DNA from: Halalkalibaculum roseum
Lineage (GTDB): Bacteria > Bacteroidota > Rhodothermia > Balneolales > Balneolaceae
NCBI RefSeq assembly: GCF_011059145.1
Contig: NZ_JAALLT010000003.1
Coordinates: forward strand, 372,001-436,000
Reading direction: 5' to 3'
DNA length: 64,000 bases
Shown: positions 7,580 through 15,681 of the stretch, one piece after another
Layout of the letters: each line of letters opens with the position of its first letter
How positions within the stretch are numbered: position 1 is the first letter of the stretch
Program-made: the position numbers and the translations under genes
The notes under the pieces: generated by a model
Told to the model about the DNA's origin: nothing
What the model saw: the letters and a program-made list of their open reading frames with translations, nothing else
Database searches by the model: none

Positions 7580-9370
7580 ATGAAATTTTTCCAAACCCTG
7601 ATTGCAGCAACCTTAGGTACCCTGATTGCTCTTTTTCTCGTATTTATTGTCCTATTTATAACGCTATCGAGCACCTCATCAGAGCCTGAACCTTATATCA
7701 GAGATAATACGGTGCTTAAACTGGAACTCAGTGGGACACTCCCTGCACAAGCCAGAACCAATCCTTTTGATGAGCTCTTCAGCCAGGCAGGGAATAATAA
7801 GGTGTCTCTTGAAACATTAAAAGAGAATCTTGCCAAAGCAAAATCGCACGATAAGATTCAGGGAGTTTGGTTGGAAATTGACTTTATGTCGGAGGGCTGG
7901 GCCAACCTCGAAGAAGCACATCGTATGATCTCAGCTTTTCGCGACAGCTCCGATAAATTTGTGTATGCCAGTACTAATGATCTGGGCTTAAATGAGCAGG
8001 GTTACTATCTCGCTACCGCTGCCGACTCAATCTTTTCTCCGCCTGAATCGTTCTTTGAATTCGACGGGTTTTACAACCAGGTTACTTTCCTGACAGGTCT
8101 CTTCGAAAAAATAGGAATTGAAGCTCAGGTAAGCCGGAGCGGCAAGTACAAAAGCGCTGTTGAACCTTATATCAGGAAGGACTTGTCGGAAGAGAGCAAG
8201 TACCAGTTAAGGGAGATCCTAAATAAGACCAGCGGTACTTTTGTGAATGCAGTGAGCCAAAAAACAGGCAAATCACCCTCAGAGATCAACGGACTAATGA
8301 ATTCAGAACCAAAGCTGAATTCAAGTTTCGGTTACCAAAACGGGCTGATCGATTCCCTGATCTATGCTGACCAGGTTGAAGCACAAATCAAGCGTCGGCT
8401 TGGACTTGAAGAGTCGGCAACCCTGCAAACAGTATCAAATAAACGCTATGCTCGTGTAACACAAGAGACGGCTGGACTGGAAGGCAACAATACGAGTGAT
8501 CGCATTGCAGTCATTTATGCATCCGGACCAATTCTACCGGAAATCAGCTCAAACTCTCCATTTGATAACGAGCAGTACATCACGACAGGCTTTTTTGAAA
8601 AACAACTCGAAGACATTCGTGAAGATGATAATGTGAAGGCACTGGTAGTGCGTATCAACAGTCCCGGTGGTTCCGGCAGCACCTCTGACGCCATATGGCG
8701 GATGCTGCAAGAAACTAAGAAGGAGATCCCTGTGATTGTTTCCATGGGTCCGGTCGCTGCTTCCGGCGGGTATTATATTGCAATGGCCGCAGATAGTATC
8801 GTGGCTGATCCGACCACTATTACGGGATCTATCGGCGTCTTTGCTACCAAACTGAATACCAAACAGCTCTTCAACGAAGAACTGGGCATTACTTTCGATG
8901 AGGTAAAGTCGCATGATTATGCCGATTGGCTGCTGCCAACCAATGATTTTACGGATTCTGAAGAGAAAGCCTTCAATGATTACGTTAACCGGTTCTATGA
9001 TACCTTCATCACGAAAGTTGCTGAAGCCCGGGGCATGACCAAGGAACAGGTCGACAGTGTGGCACAAGGTAGGGTGTGGACCGGTGAGGCTGCCAAAGAA
9101 CAAAACCTGGTGGATGTTATTGGAGGGATGGATACTGCTATGGGCATCGCTGCACAGAAAGCCGGTATTGAGGCGTATGATGTAGTCACTTATCCCAAAC
9201 CCAAGGACCTATACCAGCTGTTGATGGGATCTGCCCAGACGCAGGCAAAAGCTATGATCGGGGAGTCCTGGTTTGGTACTCCTTACGCACAAGATGTCGC
9301 TAAAAAGCTGTCCATATTGAAACAGCAACGAGCTCTTGCACTCTTCCCTTATGAAATAACCATACAGTAA
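7580..9370 (+). CDS. sppA: signal peptide peptidase SppA, long (67 kDa) type
   Basis: Membrane-anchored serine protease that degrades cleaved signal peptides in the periplasm. One N-terminal membrane segment (about residues 5-30) is followed by two homologous ClpP-fold domains. The catalytic dyad is split between them as in E. coli SppA: lysine K191 in SGKYKSAVEPY of the first domain and serine S395 in GPVAASGGYYIAM of the second. Length (596 aa) matches the long form. A metallo-hydrolase gene starts 1 nt after the stop codon, so the two genes are probably translated from one message. Confidence 0.96.
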   Translation: MKFFQTLIAATLGTLIALFLVFIVLFITLSSTSSEPEPYIRDNTVLKLELSGTLPAQARTNPFDELFSQAGNNKVSLETLKENLAKAKSHDKIQGVWLEIDFMSEGWANLEEAHRMISAFRDSSDKFVYASTNDLGLNEQGYYLATAADSIFSPPESFFEFDGFYNQVTFLTGLFEKIGIEAQVSRSGKYKSAVEPYIRKDLSEESKYQLREILNKTSGTFVNAVSQKTGKSPSEINGLMNSEPKLNSSFGYQNGLIDSLIYADQVEAQIKRRLGLEESATLQTVSNKRYARVTQETAGLEGNNTSDRIAVIYASGPILPEISSNSPFDNEQYITTGFFEKQLEDIREDDNVKALVVRINSPGGSGSTSDAIWRMLQETKKEIPVIVSMGPVAASGGYYIAMAADSIVADPTTITGSIGVFATKLNTKQLFNEELGITFDEVKSHDYADWLLPTNDFTDSEEKAFNDYVNRFYDTFITKVAEARGMTKEQVDSVAQGRVWTGEAAKEQNLVDVIGGMDTAMGIAAQKAGIEAYDVVTYPKPKDLYQLLMGSAQTQAKAMIGESWFGTPYAQDVAKKLSILKQQRALALFPYEITIQ

Positions 9371-9371
9371 G

Positions 9372-10220
9372 ATGAAATTAGGTCGTTTCTCCATTGAACA
9401 GTTAAGTGAGGGTCGATTTGAAGTTTTTTCTGATGGCACTATTAACCGAGAACCTATAGACCAATCCAAGCAGGATGACAGCAAATTGAGGAAGTCGGGT
9501 GATTCAGCCCGTATCGGTATCAATCCCATTTTGCTGTCGGATGAGAAATATAAAATTCTGTTGGATACCGGTTTGGGTTGGGGATTGGATGCAGGCAGCC
9601 AATACAAGAATGTCTCCAATGTAGCCAGCAACCTCGACATCTTCGACCTGAAACCGGCAGATATCACACATGTGATTCTCAGTCACTTGCATTATGATCA
9701 TGCAGCAGGTTCATCCTATACCAATGAAGAGTCGGTAACCTGCGCTACCTTTCCCAATGCTCAATATTTTGTGCAACGAAGTGAGTGGGAGTATGCCCTG
9801 AAGGAACAATTTGCTGAACATAGTCTAAAGGGCTGTGACTACAACCTTGATGACCTTTACCGTTTAGTAGCCGAAAATCGTTTCAATTTTTTGGATGAGG
9901 ATAAAGTCGAAATTATAGAGGGTATTGAAATCATTCGAACCGGAGGCCATACACCCGGTCACCAGGCAGTTCGTATTCAGGAAAGCGGTCAAACGGGTTA
10001 CTACCTGGGCGATCTGCTGCCGAGCGAGCACCACCTCAATCAGTATTCCATGCGGCAGATGGATTTTAAGCCGCTGACAGCCAAAAAAATGAAGATCCAG
10101 CTGCTAAGAAATGCCTTCGAAGAGGAAGCTGTACTTCTCTTCTATCACTCACTCTATTCAAGTATGGGAAGGCTGGAAAAAGATGACAACAAGAAATACG
10201 TTCTAAAGGAGCCGAATTGA
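9372..10220 (+). CDS. metallo-beta-lactamase-fold hydrolase
   Basis: Cytoplasmic MBL-fold hydrolase of 282 aa without a signal peptide. The zinc motif HLHYDH is at residues 105-110, a third metal histidine lies in GGHTPGHQ, and the bridging aspartate is probably in YYLGDLLP. The overall pattern resembles lactonase or glyoxalase-II-like enzymes of the lactamase-B family. The substrate is unknown. The start codon lies 1 nt after the sppA stop, implying coupling. A short dyad GAGCCGA/TCGGCTC spans the stop codon (10209-10236) but has no T-run, so it is a poor terminator candidate. Confidence 0.85.
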   Translation: MKLGRFSIEQLSEGRFEVFSDGTINREPIDQSKQDDSKLRKSGDSARIGINPILLSDEKYKILLDTGLGWGLDAGSQYKNVSNVASNLDIFDLKPADITHVILSHLHYDHAAGSSYTNEESVTCATFPNAQYFVQRSEWEYALKEQFAEHSLKGCDYNLDDLYRLVAENRFNFLDEDKVEIIEGIEIIRTGGHTPGHQAVRIQESGQTGYYLGDLLPSEHHLNQYSMRQMDFKPLTAKKMKIQLLRNAFEEEAVLLFYHSLYSSMGRLEKDDNKKYVLKEPN

Positions 10221-10239
10221 ACATACCAATCGGCTCTAA

Positions 10240-10340
10240 GGGGGCTTGAAGCCCGCCCAAAAAGACTGAGCCCCATAAATTGGTGTATATCCATTTCTTA
10301 ATCTCTCCACGTGGGTACAACCCCCTCTGAGCATAAGAAA
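10240..10340 (+). repeat. dispersed palindromic repeat, copy 1
   Basis: Begins with GGGGCTTGAAGCCCGCC, a small dyad, and ends with GTGGGTACAACCCCCTC then GAGCATAAGA. It shares both end blocks in the same order with 10493-10590, although the middle differs. Confidence 0.65.
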
Positions 10341-10388
10341 GTATGCGGAAATTTATATCTAACTCTTCTCCATCGCATCAGTTTTATG

Positions 10389-10460
10389 TCCCGCAAATTC
10401 CGCTGATTTTCGCAGAAGAGTTATTCCTAAATCTGCGCCATCTCCGAGATCAGCGGGAGG
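10389..10460. repeat. imperfect inverted repeat of the ATCTGCG/CAGCGGGA type
   Basis: TCCCGC at the left end pairs with GCGGGA at the right, and inner blocks CTGATTTTCGCAGA and TCTGCG...ATCAG are also complementary. It resembles a dispersed intergenic repeat type built on ATCTGCG and CAGCGGGA words (recollection, not searched). Confidence 0.55.
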
Positions 10461-10492
10461 ATGACATTTACTAGAAATTTATAACCGCTACA

Positions 10493-10590
10493 AGGGCTTG
10501 AAGCTTCGCCGGAAAGGCAGTTACCCAAGTATGCAGAGAAATGTTAGTGGTCGTCCCACCACGGGGGTACAACCCCCTCGGAGCGTAAGA
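10493..10590 (+). repeat. dispersed palindromic repeat, copy 2
   Basis: Same block order as 10240-10340: GGGCTTGAAGC at the left, then a GGGGG-TACAA-CCCCC hairpin (10563-10577), then GGAGCGTAAGA. Confidence 0.65.
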
Positions 10591-10688
10591 GTGTAACCTA
10601 CTGGCCCATTCACTTTTTAGGGATATTGACCAAACTTTTAGTATTCTGCAGACGTAAAATTCTCAGAATAACCACGCAATTGAACACA

Positions 10689-11222
10689 ATGATGATCCAT
10701 AAAAATATAATGTTGGCGTTGCTGCTTTTCTTTCTACCCTATTATGTCACTGCCCAACCTAGTGAGACCAATACCAAATATGACCTTACAACGATTGATG
10801 GAACCATCGAAGCGCTATATGCTTCCATATCCGGGGAAAAAGGTGAGCAAAGAGACTGGGTAACCTTCCGCAACCTTTTCACTGAGGGAGCTAAATTAAT
10901 ACCTGCAGGAATTTCTCCTGATGGAAATTTCAGGTATCGATATATGAGTCCTGAAGACTATATACAGAATTCAGGTCCCTGGCTGGTTGAAAATGGATTC
11001 ATTGAGGAAGAGATCCATCATGAAACTGACCGTTTTGATCCTATAGCACATGTGTTCAGCACCTACACATCCCGAAATACCGCTGGGGGAGAAATTATTG
11101 ACCGCGGCATCAACAGCATTCAGCTATTTTATGACGGGGATAGATGGTGGGTTGTAAATATCTACTGGACAGGGGAAAGGGAAGGCCATCCAATTCCACA
11201 GGAGTACAATGCAAAGGATTGA
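10689..11222 (+). CDS. secreted NTF2/SnoaL-like protein
   Basis: Predicted exported protein of 177 aa. The chosen ATG at 10689 (a double ATG) places a clean signal peptide at the N-terminus: a basic start, LALLLFFLPYYV and a likely cleavage after TAQ. An upstream in-frame TTG at 10626 would bury the leader and is less likely. The mature part has the pattern of an NTF2-like alpha-beta cone (helix DGTIEALYASISGEK, later strands with GINSIQLFYDGDRWWVVNIYW). Proteins of this fold include enzymes and non-catalytic binding proteins; function here is unknown. It stands alone between repeat-rich gaps, convergent with rho. Confidence 0.75.
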   Translation: MMIHKNIMLALLLFFLPYYVTAQPSETNTKYDLTTIDGTIEALYASISGEKGEQRDWVTFRNLFTEGAKLIPAGISPDGNFRYRYMSPEDYIQNSGPWLVENGFIEEEIHHETDRFDPIAHVFSTYTSRNTAGGEIIDRGINSIQLFYDGDRWWVVNIYWTGEREGHPIPQEYNAKD

Positions 11223-11280
11223 TCTATTATTGCGAGGTTTAATCTAAATACTTCAATAGTATCTGAGAGCTATAATAGTT

Positions 11281-11343
11281 ATAACACAGAGGATACAGAG
11301 TTACACAGAGTTCCTTATACCTTATACCCTATACCTTATTCCT
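11281..11343. repeat. composite repeat: ACACAGAG block plus CCTTATAC tract
   Basis: The left half (11281-11310) is built from ACACAGAG and ACAGAGTTACACAGAG words. The right half (11311-11343) is a degenerate tandem of CCTTATAC. A 24-bp stretch (11309-11332) recurs exactly, inverted, at 20417-20440. It lies in the gap between the convergent NTF2-like and rho genes. Confidence 0.8.
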
Positions 11344-11346
11344 AAA

Positions 11347-12867
11347 TCACTCCTTATTCATGGAGATGAGAAACTCTTCGTTGTTTTTGGTGCCTTTCAT
11401 CTTTTCTTTGAGGAATTCCATCGCTTCGAATGCATTCATGCGATTTAGGTAGCGGCGCAGCAGTACCACTTTCTCACGTTCCGCATCAGGTACGATAAGC
11501 TCTTCACGGCGTGTTCCGCTTTTGAAAATATCGATGGCCGGGAAAATTCGACGGTCAGCCAAACTGCGATCCAGCACGACCTCCATATTACCGGTTCCTT
11601 TAAATTCTTCAAATATCAGATCATCCATCCGTGAACCGGTCTGAACAAGAGCGGTCGCCAATATGGAAAGACTTCCGCCATTTTCAATATTCCGTGCGGA
11701 GCTGAAAAGCTGTCTCGGAGCTTTCAATGCTTCAGAATCGATACCACCCGACATAGTTCGACCTGACGTAGGGGCACAAATATTATAGGCACGGGCCAGA
11801 CGAGTGATTGAGTCCATCAGCATCAGTACATCGTGGCCACTTTCAACCAGGCGCTTGGCCTTTTCAAATACAATTTCTGAGAGTCCCACATGATTTTCCG
11901 GACGCTCGTCAAAAGTAGAAGCAACCACTTCTGCGTTCTGAACAGTGCGCTCCATTTCGGTAACCTCTTCAGGGCGCTCGTCAATGAGCAGGATAATAAC
12001 CTTAGTATTCGGATTATTATCATTTACCGCATTGGCAATATTGCGCAATATCGTTGTTTTACCGGTTTTTGGCTGGGCAACGATAAGTCCCCGCTGTCCC
12101 TTACCAAGGGGCGCAAACAGATTGATAATCCTCGTGGTATACTCGTTCGATTTATGCTCAAGATCAAAACGTTCATCGGGATAGATGGGAAGAAGATCTT
12201 CAAAATCTTCCCGGTTATCCATGTCATGAGGAATTTTACCGTTTACACCGTCTACACGAAGCAGGGCAAAATATCGCTCTCCAACTTTAGGAGGTCTGAT
12301 AATACCGATCACACAATCCCCCTGTTTTAAACGAAAACGTTTTATCTGTGATGGGGAGACATAGATATCATCCGGACTCGCCTTATAATTATAATTCACT
12401 GATCTCAGAAACCCGTATCCATCAGGCAATATTTCAAGGGTTCCCTCCTGGATGAGAAAAGGTCCCAGGTCAGGTTCAATTTCTTCGAGGCGCTCCTCTA
12501 AAGTGGGTGCATCCGACTCCGGTAGGATATCGTGAACACTCTTTTTCTTTTTGCCCTTTCGCTTCCCCCCTGACTTTTTATTTCGTGAACGGTTGTTGCT
12601 GTTTTTTCGGGAATCACGGCTATCGGGAGTGTCGTAAGGCTGAGTATGCTGGGTGCCGTCTTGTTGGGCATTTGCCTGATCAGGCTGTTGAAGTTCCTTA
12701 TCCTCTCCCTTTAAGGCTTTTTCAATACGTTCCACAAGTTCCTTTTTTCGAAGACCCGTAGGTTTAATACCCTGCTCGCGTGCAATCTGCTGCAGATCTT
12801 TTACCGTTCTCTGAGGTAACGAATCAATATCTTCTTTGGTTACTCCATCGGTTTGGTTATCCGACAT
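11347..12867 (-). CDS. rho: transcription termination factor Rho
   Basis: Hexameric RNA-dependent ATPase that terminates transcription. An N-terminal Rho_N/SAP-like helical domain (about residues 12-52) is followed by a low-complexity linker rich in Gln, Asn, Lys and Arg (about 55-112), then the RNA-binding cold-shock-like domain (about 135-210) and the ATPase core. The Walker A motif is QPKTGKTT (about 265-272), Walker B is VLMLMDS, and the arginine-rich [13 protein letters not shown] segment is intact. The basic insertion [11 protein letters not shown] between the two N-terminal domains makes the protein longer (506 aa) than E. coli Rho (419 aa), as in many Bacteroidota and Actinomycetota. 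It is probably monocistronic. Confidence 0.97.
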   Translation of the reverse strand: MSDNQTDGVTKEDIDSLPQRTVKDLQQIAREQGIKPTGLRKKELVERIEKALKGEDKELQQPDQANAQQDGTQHTQPYDTPDSRDSRKNSNNRSRNKKSGGKRKGKKKKSVHDILPESDAPTLEERLEEIEPDLGPFLIQEGTLEILPDGYGFLRSVNYNYKASPDDIYVSPSQIKRFRLKQGDCVIGIIRPPKVGERYFALLRVDGVNGKIPHDMDNREDFEDLLPIYPDERFDLEHKSNEYTTRIINLFAPLGKGQRGLIVAQPKTGKTTILRNIANAVNDNNPNTKVIILLIDERPEEVTEMERTVQNAEVVASTFDERPENHVGLSEIVFEKAKRLVESGHDVLMLMDSITRLARAYNICAPTSGRTMSGGIDSEALKAPRQLFSSARNIENGGSLSILATALVQTGSRMDDLIFEEFKGTGNMEVVLDRSLADRRIFPAIDIFKSGTRREELIVPDAEREKVVLLRRYLNRMNAFEAMEFLKEKMKGTKNNEEFLISMNKE

Positions 12868-12991
12868 AATTATCTATACAATGAGTTTTTATTGAGATGA
12901 ATAAATGGTTCTTGTAATCTTATACAAAGCTGTAAAAGAGAATTGATCTACACTGCGCTGTAAATGGTGGAATAATCAGAGTAGATATGAT

Positions 12992-14275
12992 TTAACGGTC
13001 GTTTACGAAAGATGCTATCCAATCCCTGACCGTTGAGTAAAAGTAAAAACTTCCTGTAAAAATTACTAATTCCGTTTCAAATTCTTCAAATAACCGCTTT
13101 TGCTCATTTTTTGTTACAGGAAACGGACGCACGGTCGGTAATAACGCTTGGACCTGATCTAATGTTGCTGCCCGCTGAGTGTTTAACTCATGATAAAATA
13201 TTTTATTGAATACTGAAAACTCATTTATCAACTTCCGGTTAACCTTATCACTCATCATCGATAACACGACCGTGCACTCTTTAAGGGGGGCAAGTCGCTC
13301 TGCAGACTCTTTCATGGATCGCACAGCTTCAAAATTATGGGCTCCGTCAAAATACCACTTGAAGCGATTATGAACCTTTTCGAATCGACCCAGACTTGGG
13401 TACAAAGTCCGTACATTGGAAACACCCATTCGATATTGGTCATCGGAAACAGGGAAACGATCCTTCTGCAAACGACTTACCACGAAGGCTGCAGCAAGGT
13501 TATAAACCTGAACCGGAGCGTTGAGATCACTTTCCAATCTCATCTCTTTTTCATCCGGATGAAGGAAATAGGTACCTGACTTAAATTCCGGGTGAAGTTC
13601 TTGGATATCATGAACAGGCGCTTCTTTATCCTGGGCTATCTTCTTCAGTACATTCTTTGCATCCTCATTCAGGTTACCGAATACTACCGGCTTAGCCTGC
13701 TTAATGATGCCGCCTTTTTCAGCCGCTATTTCCGCTACAGTCTCTCCAAGAATATCGGTATGGTCCAGGGAGACATTGGTTATCACAGAAACTTCAGGGG
13801 TGATCACATTGGTCGCATCCAGCCTGCCTCCAAGCCCTACTTCAATGATGGCCAGATCAACCTTCATGTCACTAAAATACCAAAATGCGATGGCCGTGCT
13901 AATTTCAAAATAGGTTAACCTAAAACTTTTCAGTAAGCTTTCATGGCTGTTGAAAAAATCAAGGAGGGCTTTTTCTGTTATTTCTTTGCCGTTAACTTTA
14001 AAGCGCTCGCTGAAATCAAGTATATGCGGTGAAGTATATAGGCCGGTTTTATATCCGGATTGCTGATAAACGGATGCAAGGATATGACATGTACTCCCCT
14101 TTCCGTTCGTTCCACCTACATGGATTGTGGGGAAATCGTTTTGCGCATCGCCGGCCGCCCTGCAGAATTTCCTGAAGCGATTCAGGTTAAAATCAGCCGC
14201 ACTTTTACCGGATGATTGAAACATCGGTATGGACTCCAGGTATTCCCTAACCGCTTCATAGGATTTAAATGGCAT
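12992..14275 (-). CDS. folC: folylpolyglutamate / dihydrofolate synthase
   Basis: Mur-ligase-family enzyme that adds glutamate to folates or makes dihydrofolate from dihydropteroate. The ATP-binding P-loop is VGGTNGKGSTCHILAS near residue 55, and TGLYTSPHILDFSERF follows as in FolC proteins. The motif VGLGGRLDATNVITPEVSVI and the C-terminal DGAHNFEAVRSM region are also diagnostic. The 427-aa length is normal. It is divergent from pyrD with an 81-nt gap, so the promoters are back to back. The stop lies 124 nt before the rho start on the same strand. Confidence 0.95.
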   Translation of the reverse strand: MPFKSYEAVREYLESIPMFQSSGKSAADFNLNRFRKFCRAAGDAQNDFPTIHVGGTNGKGSTCHILASVYQQSGYKTGLYTSPHILDFSERFKVNGKEITEKALLDFFNSHESLLKSFRLTYFEISTAIAFWYFSDMKVDLAIIEVGLGGRLDATNVITPEVSVITNVSLDHTDILGETVAEIAAEKGGIIKQAKPVVFGNLNEDAKNVLKKIAQDKEAPVHDIQELHPEFKSGTYFLHPDEKEMRLESDLNAPVQVYNLAAAFVVSRLQKDRFPVSDDQYRMGVSNVRTLYPSLGRFEKVHNRFKWYFDGAHNFEAVRSMKESAERLAPLKECTVVLSMMSDKVNRKLINEFSVFNKIFYHELNTQRAATLDQVQALLPTVRPFPVTKNEQKRLFEEFETELVIFTGSFYFYSTVRDWIASFVNDR

Positions 14276-14356
14276 AAGTTAATACACACTCGATTTCATT
14301 CTTATGGTAAAGCTCTTTACTTTATCTCCGCAAGATAACGATCCTTTAAATCCTAT

Positions 14357-15436
14357 ATGATATATAAGTCTCTTGTACGGCAGCTTCTTTTCAATTTTGA
14401 TGCTGAAAAGGCGCATGATATTACCTATCGTTTTGCTGAGATTGCATCAGGCAGTTCTATTCTAAAAAGTATTGCAAAAGCCCTCTACAGTTATCAGTCA
14501 CCCAAACTATCCCAGCAGGTTTGGGGTCTGAACTTTAGAAACCCCGTTGGACTCGCAGCCGGTTTTGACAAAAATGGCAAAATACCGGCCATCATGGAAG
14601 CTATCGGCATGGGTTATGTTGAAGTGGGCAGCATTACCGCCAATTCCAGCACCGGAAACCCCAAGCCACGCTGTTTTCGATTGCCCAAGGACCAAGCACT
14701 TATCAATCGCATGGGATTGAATAACGATGGAGCCAAAACTATAGTAAAGCGTCTTCAAAACAAAAGTATATCTTTTCCGCTGGGTATCAATATCGCCAAA
14801 ACCCACGATCCGCAGATCATGGGTGATGAGGCAATCAGGGATTATATATTCAGCTTTAAAGAGGCCAAAGAGGTTGCCGATTATATCACCATCAACATCT
14901 CTTGCCCCAATACCACTGAGGGTAAAACCTTTGAGGATCCGGCAGCACTAACAGAGCTTTTAGACGCTTTGAAGCTACGGGATGATGCTAGCATCGTTCC
15001 CTCATTGATCAAGTTTTCTCCGGATCTATCCAAAGATAATCTTCTTGAACTACTGGAAATCTGTGAAAATCACCGGGTGCACGGCTACGTTGTTTCTAAC
15101 ACTTCTTCTGATAGAAGCAGTTTAAAGACGGAATACAAAAAACTAAAAAAGATAGGTAAGGGAGGACTTAGCGGACCCCCTCTTGCATCGAAAAGTACAG
15201 AGCGCATTCGGTGGATAAGCAATGCCACGAAAGGGCAAAAACCCATAATCGGGGTAGGAGGTATTAATTCGGTTGAAGTAGCATTAGATATGATTCGAGC
15301 GGGAGCCGACCTGCTGCAAATCTATACCGGACTGGTGTATGAAGGTCCCGGTTTGGTAAAGAAAATCAATAAAGGCCTGGTCGATTACATGGATAGGCAC
15401 GGCCTTGAATCGATTCACCAAATTCCCAAGGAGTAA
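14357..15436 (+). CDS. pyrD: dihydroorotate dehydrogenase, class-2-like with Cys at the base position
   Basis: FMN enzyme of pyrimidine synthesis, oxidising dihydroorotate to orotate. The N-terminal helical extension (MIYKSLVRQLLFNFDAEKAH), overall length of 359 aa, and segments NPVGLAAGFDKNG, RLPKDQALINRMGLNN and KPIIGVGGINS match the quinone-dependent, membrane-associated class 2. However, the active-site loop reads NISCPNTTEG with Cys183 where E. coli PyrD has Ser175 in NISSPNTPG. Cysteine as catalytic base is the hallmark of class 1 enzymes. Whether the enzyme uses quinone is therefore likely but not certain. The gene ends close to a MITE-like repeat. Confidence 0.93.
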   Translation: MIYKSLVRQLLFNFDAEKAHDITYRFAEIASGSSILKSIAKALYSYQSPKLSQQVWGLNFRNPVGLAAGFDKNGKIPAIMEAIGMGYVEVGSITANSSTGNPKPRCFRLPKDQALINRMGLNNDGAKTIVKRLQNKSISFPLGINIAKTHDPQIMGDEAIRDYIFSFKEAKEVADYITINISCPNTTEGKTFEDPAALTELLDALKLRDDASIVPSLIKFSPDLSKDNLLELLEICENHRVHGYVVSNTSSDRSSLKTEYKKLKKIGKGGLSGPPLASKSTERIRWISNATKGQKPIIGVGGINSVEVALDMIRAGADLLQIYTGLVYEGPGLVKKINKGLVDYMDRHGLESIHQIPKE

Positions 15437-15448
15437 GTGTTGGGTATA

Positions 15449-15681
15449 AGGTTTAGGGGTATAAGGTATAGGGTATAAGGAATTTGTTGCCATCCCGAAC
15501 TTTACCATGGGTATTCCCTCAGGATTTTCGGGATCTATTGCACAATTTATACAATGACCTTCAGTTTAACTTCTATGATGCCAATGTATAAGAAAATTTT
15601 CAAGCTATTTCACAGAGTTACACAGAGGTTACAGAGTTTCACAAAGGTCCCTTAAACCCTATACCTTATACCCCTAAACCT
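15449..15681. mobile_element. MITE-like 233-bp element with 26-bp perfect inverted repeats
   Basis: 15449-15474 and 15656-15681 are perfect 26-bp inverted repeats made of GGTATAA-like words. Between them lie a REP-like hairpin (15492-15534) and an ACACAGAG block (about 15610-15648). No coding sequence is inside. The right end reaches the stop codon of the downstream minus-strand gene (15680-15682). The structure looks like a non-autonomous element or a pile-up of repeat units; no target-site duplication is evident. Confidence 0.6.
15492..15534. repeat. REP-like hairpin related to the GIY-YIG cassette ends
   Basis: ATCCCGAA (15492-15499) pairs with TTCGGGAT (15527-15534) across a 27-nt loop. 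The flanks GTTGCC on the left and CTATTGCACAA on the right match those of the 44-bp repeats at 4143 and 4622. Confidence 0.65.

Larger units (their letters stand above)
10221..10688. other. gene-free stretch filled with short repeats
   Basis: About 470 bp with no convincing gene. It contains two diverged copies of a repeat built from GGGCTTGAAGC followed by GGGTACAACCCCCTC and GAGC(A/G)TAAGA (about 10240-10340 and 10493-10590), with a separate imperfect inverted repeat between them (10389-10460). These are described as separate entries. Confidence 0.7.

Noticed and set aside
10209-10236. Dyad at the end of the metallo-hydrolase gene as a terminator
   Set aside because: The 7-bp stem with a 14-nt loop has no T-run after it.
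10626-10688. N-terminal extension of the NTF2-like protein from TTG at 10626
   Set aside because: It would place 21 residues before a perfect signal peptide that begins at ATG 10689.
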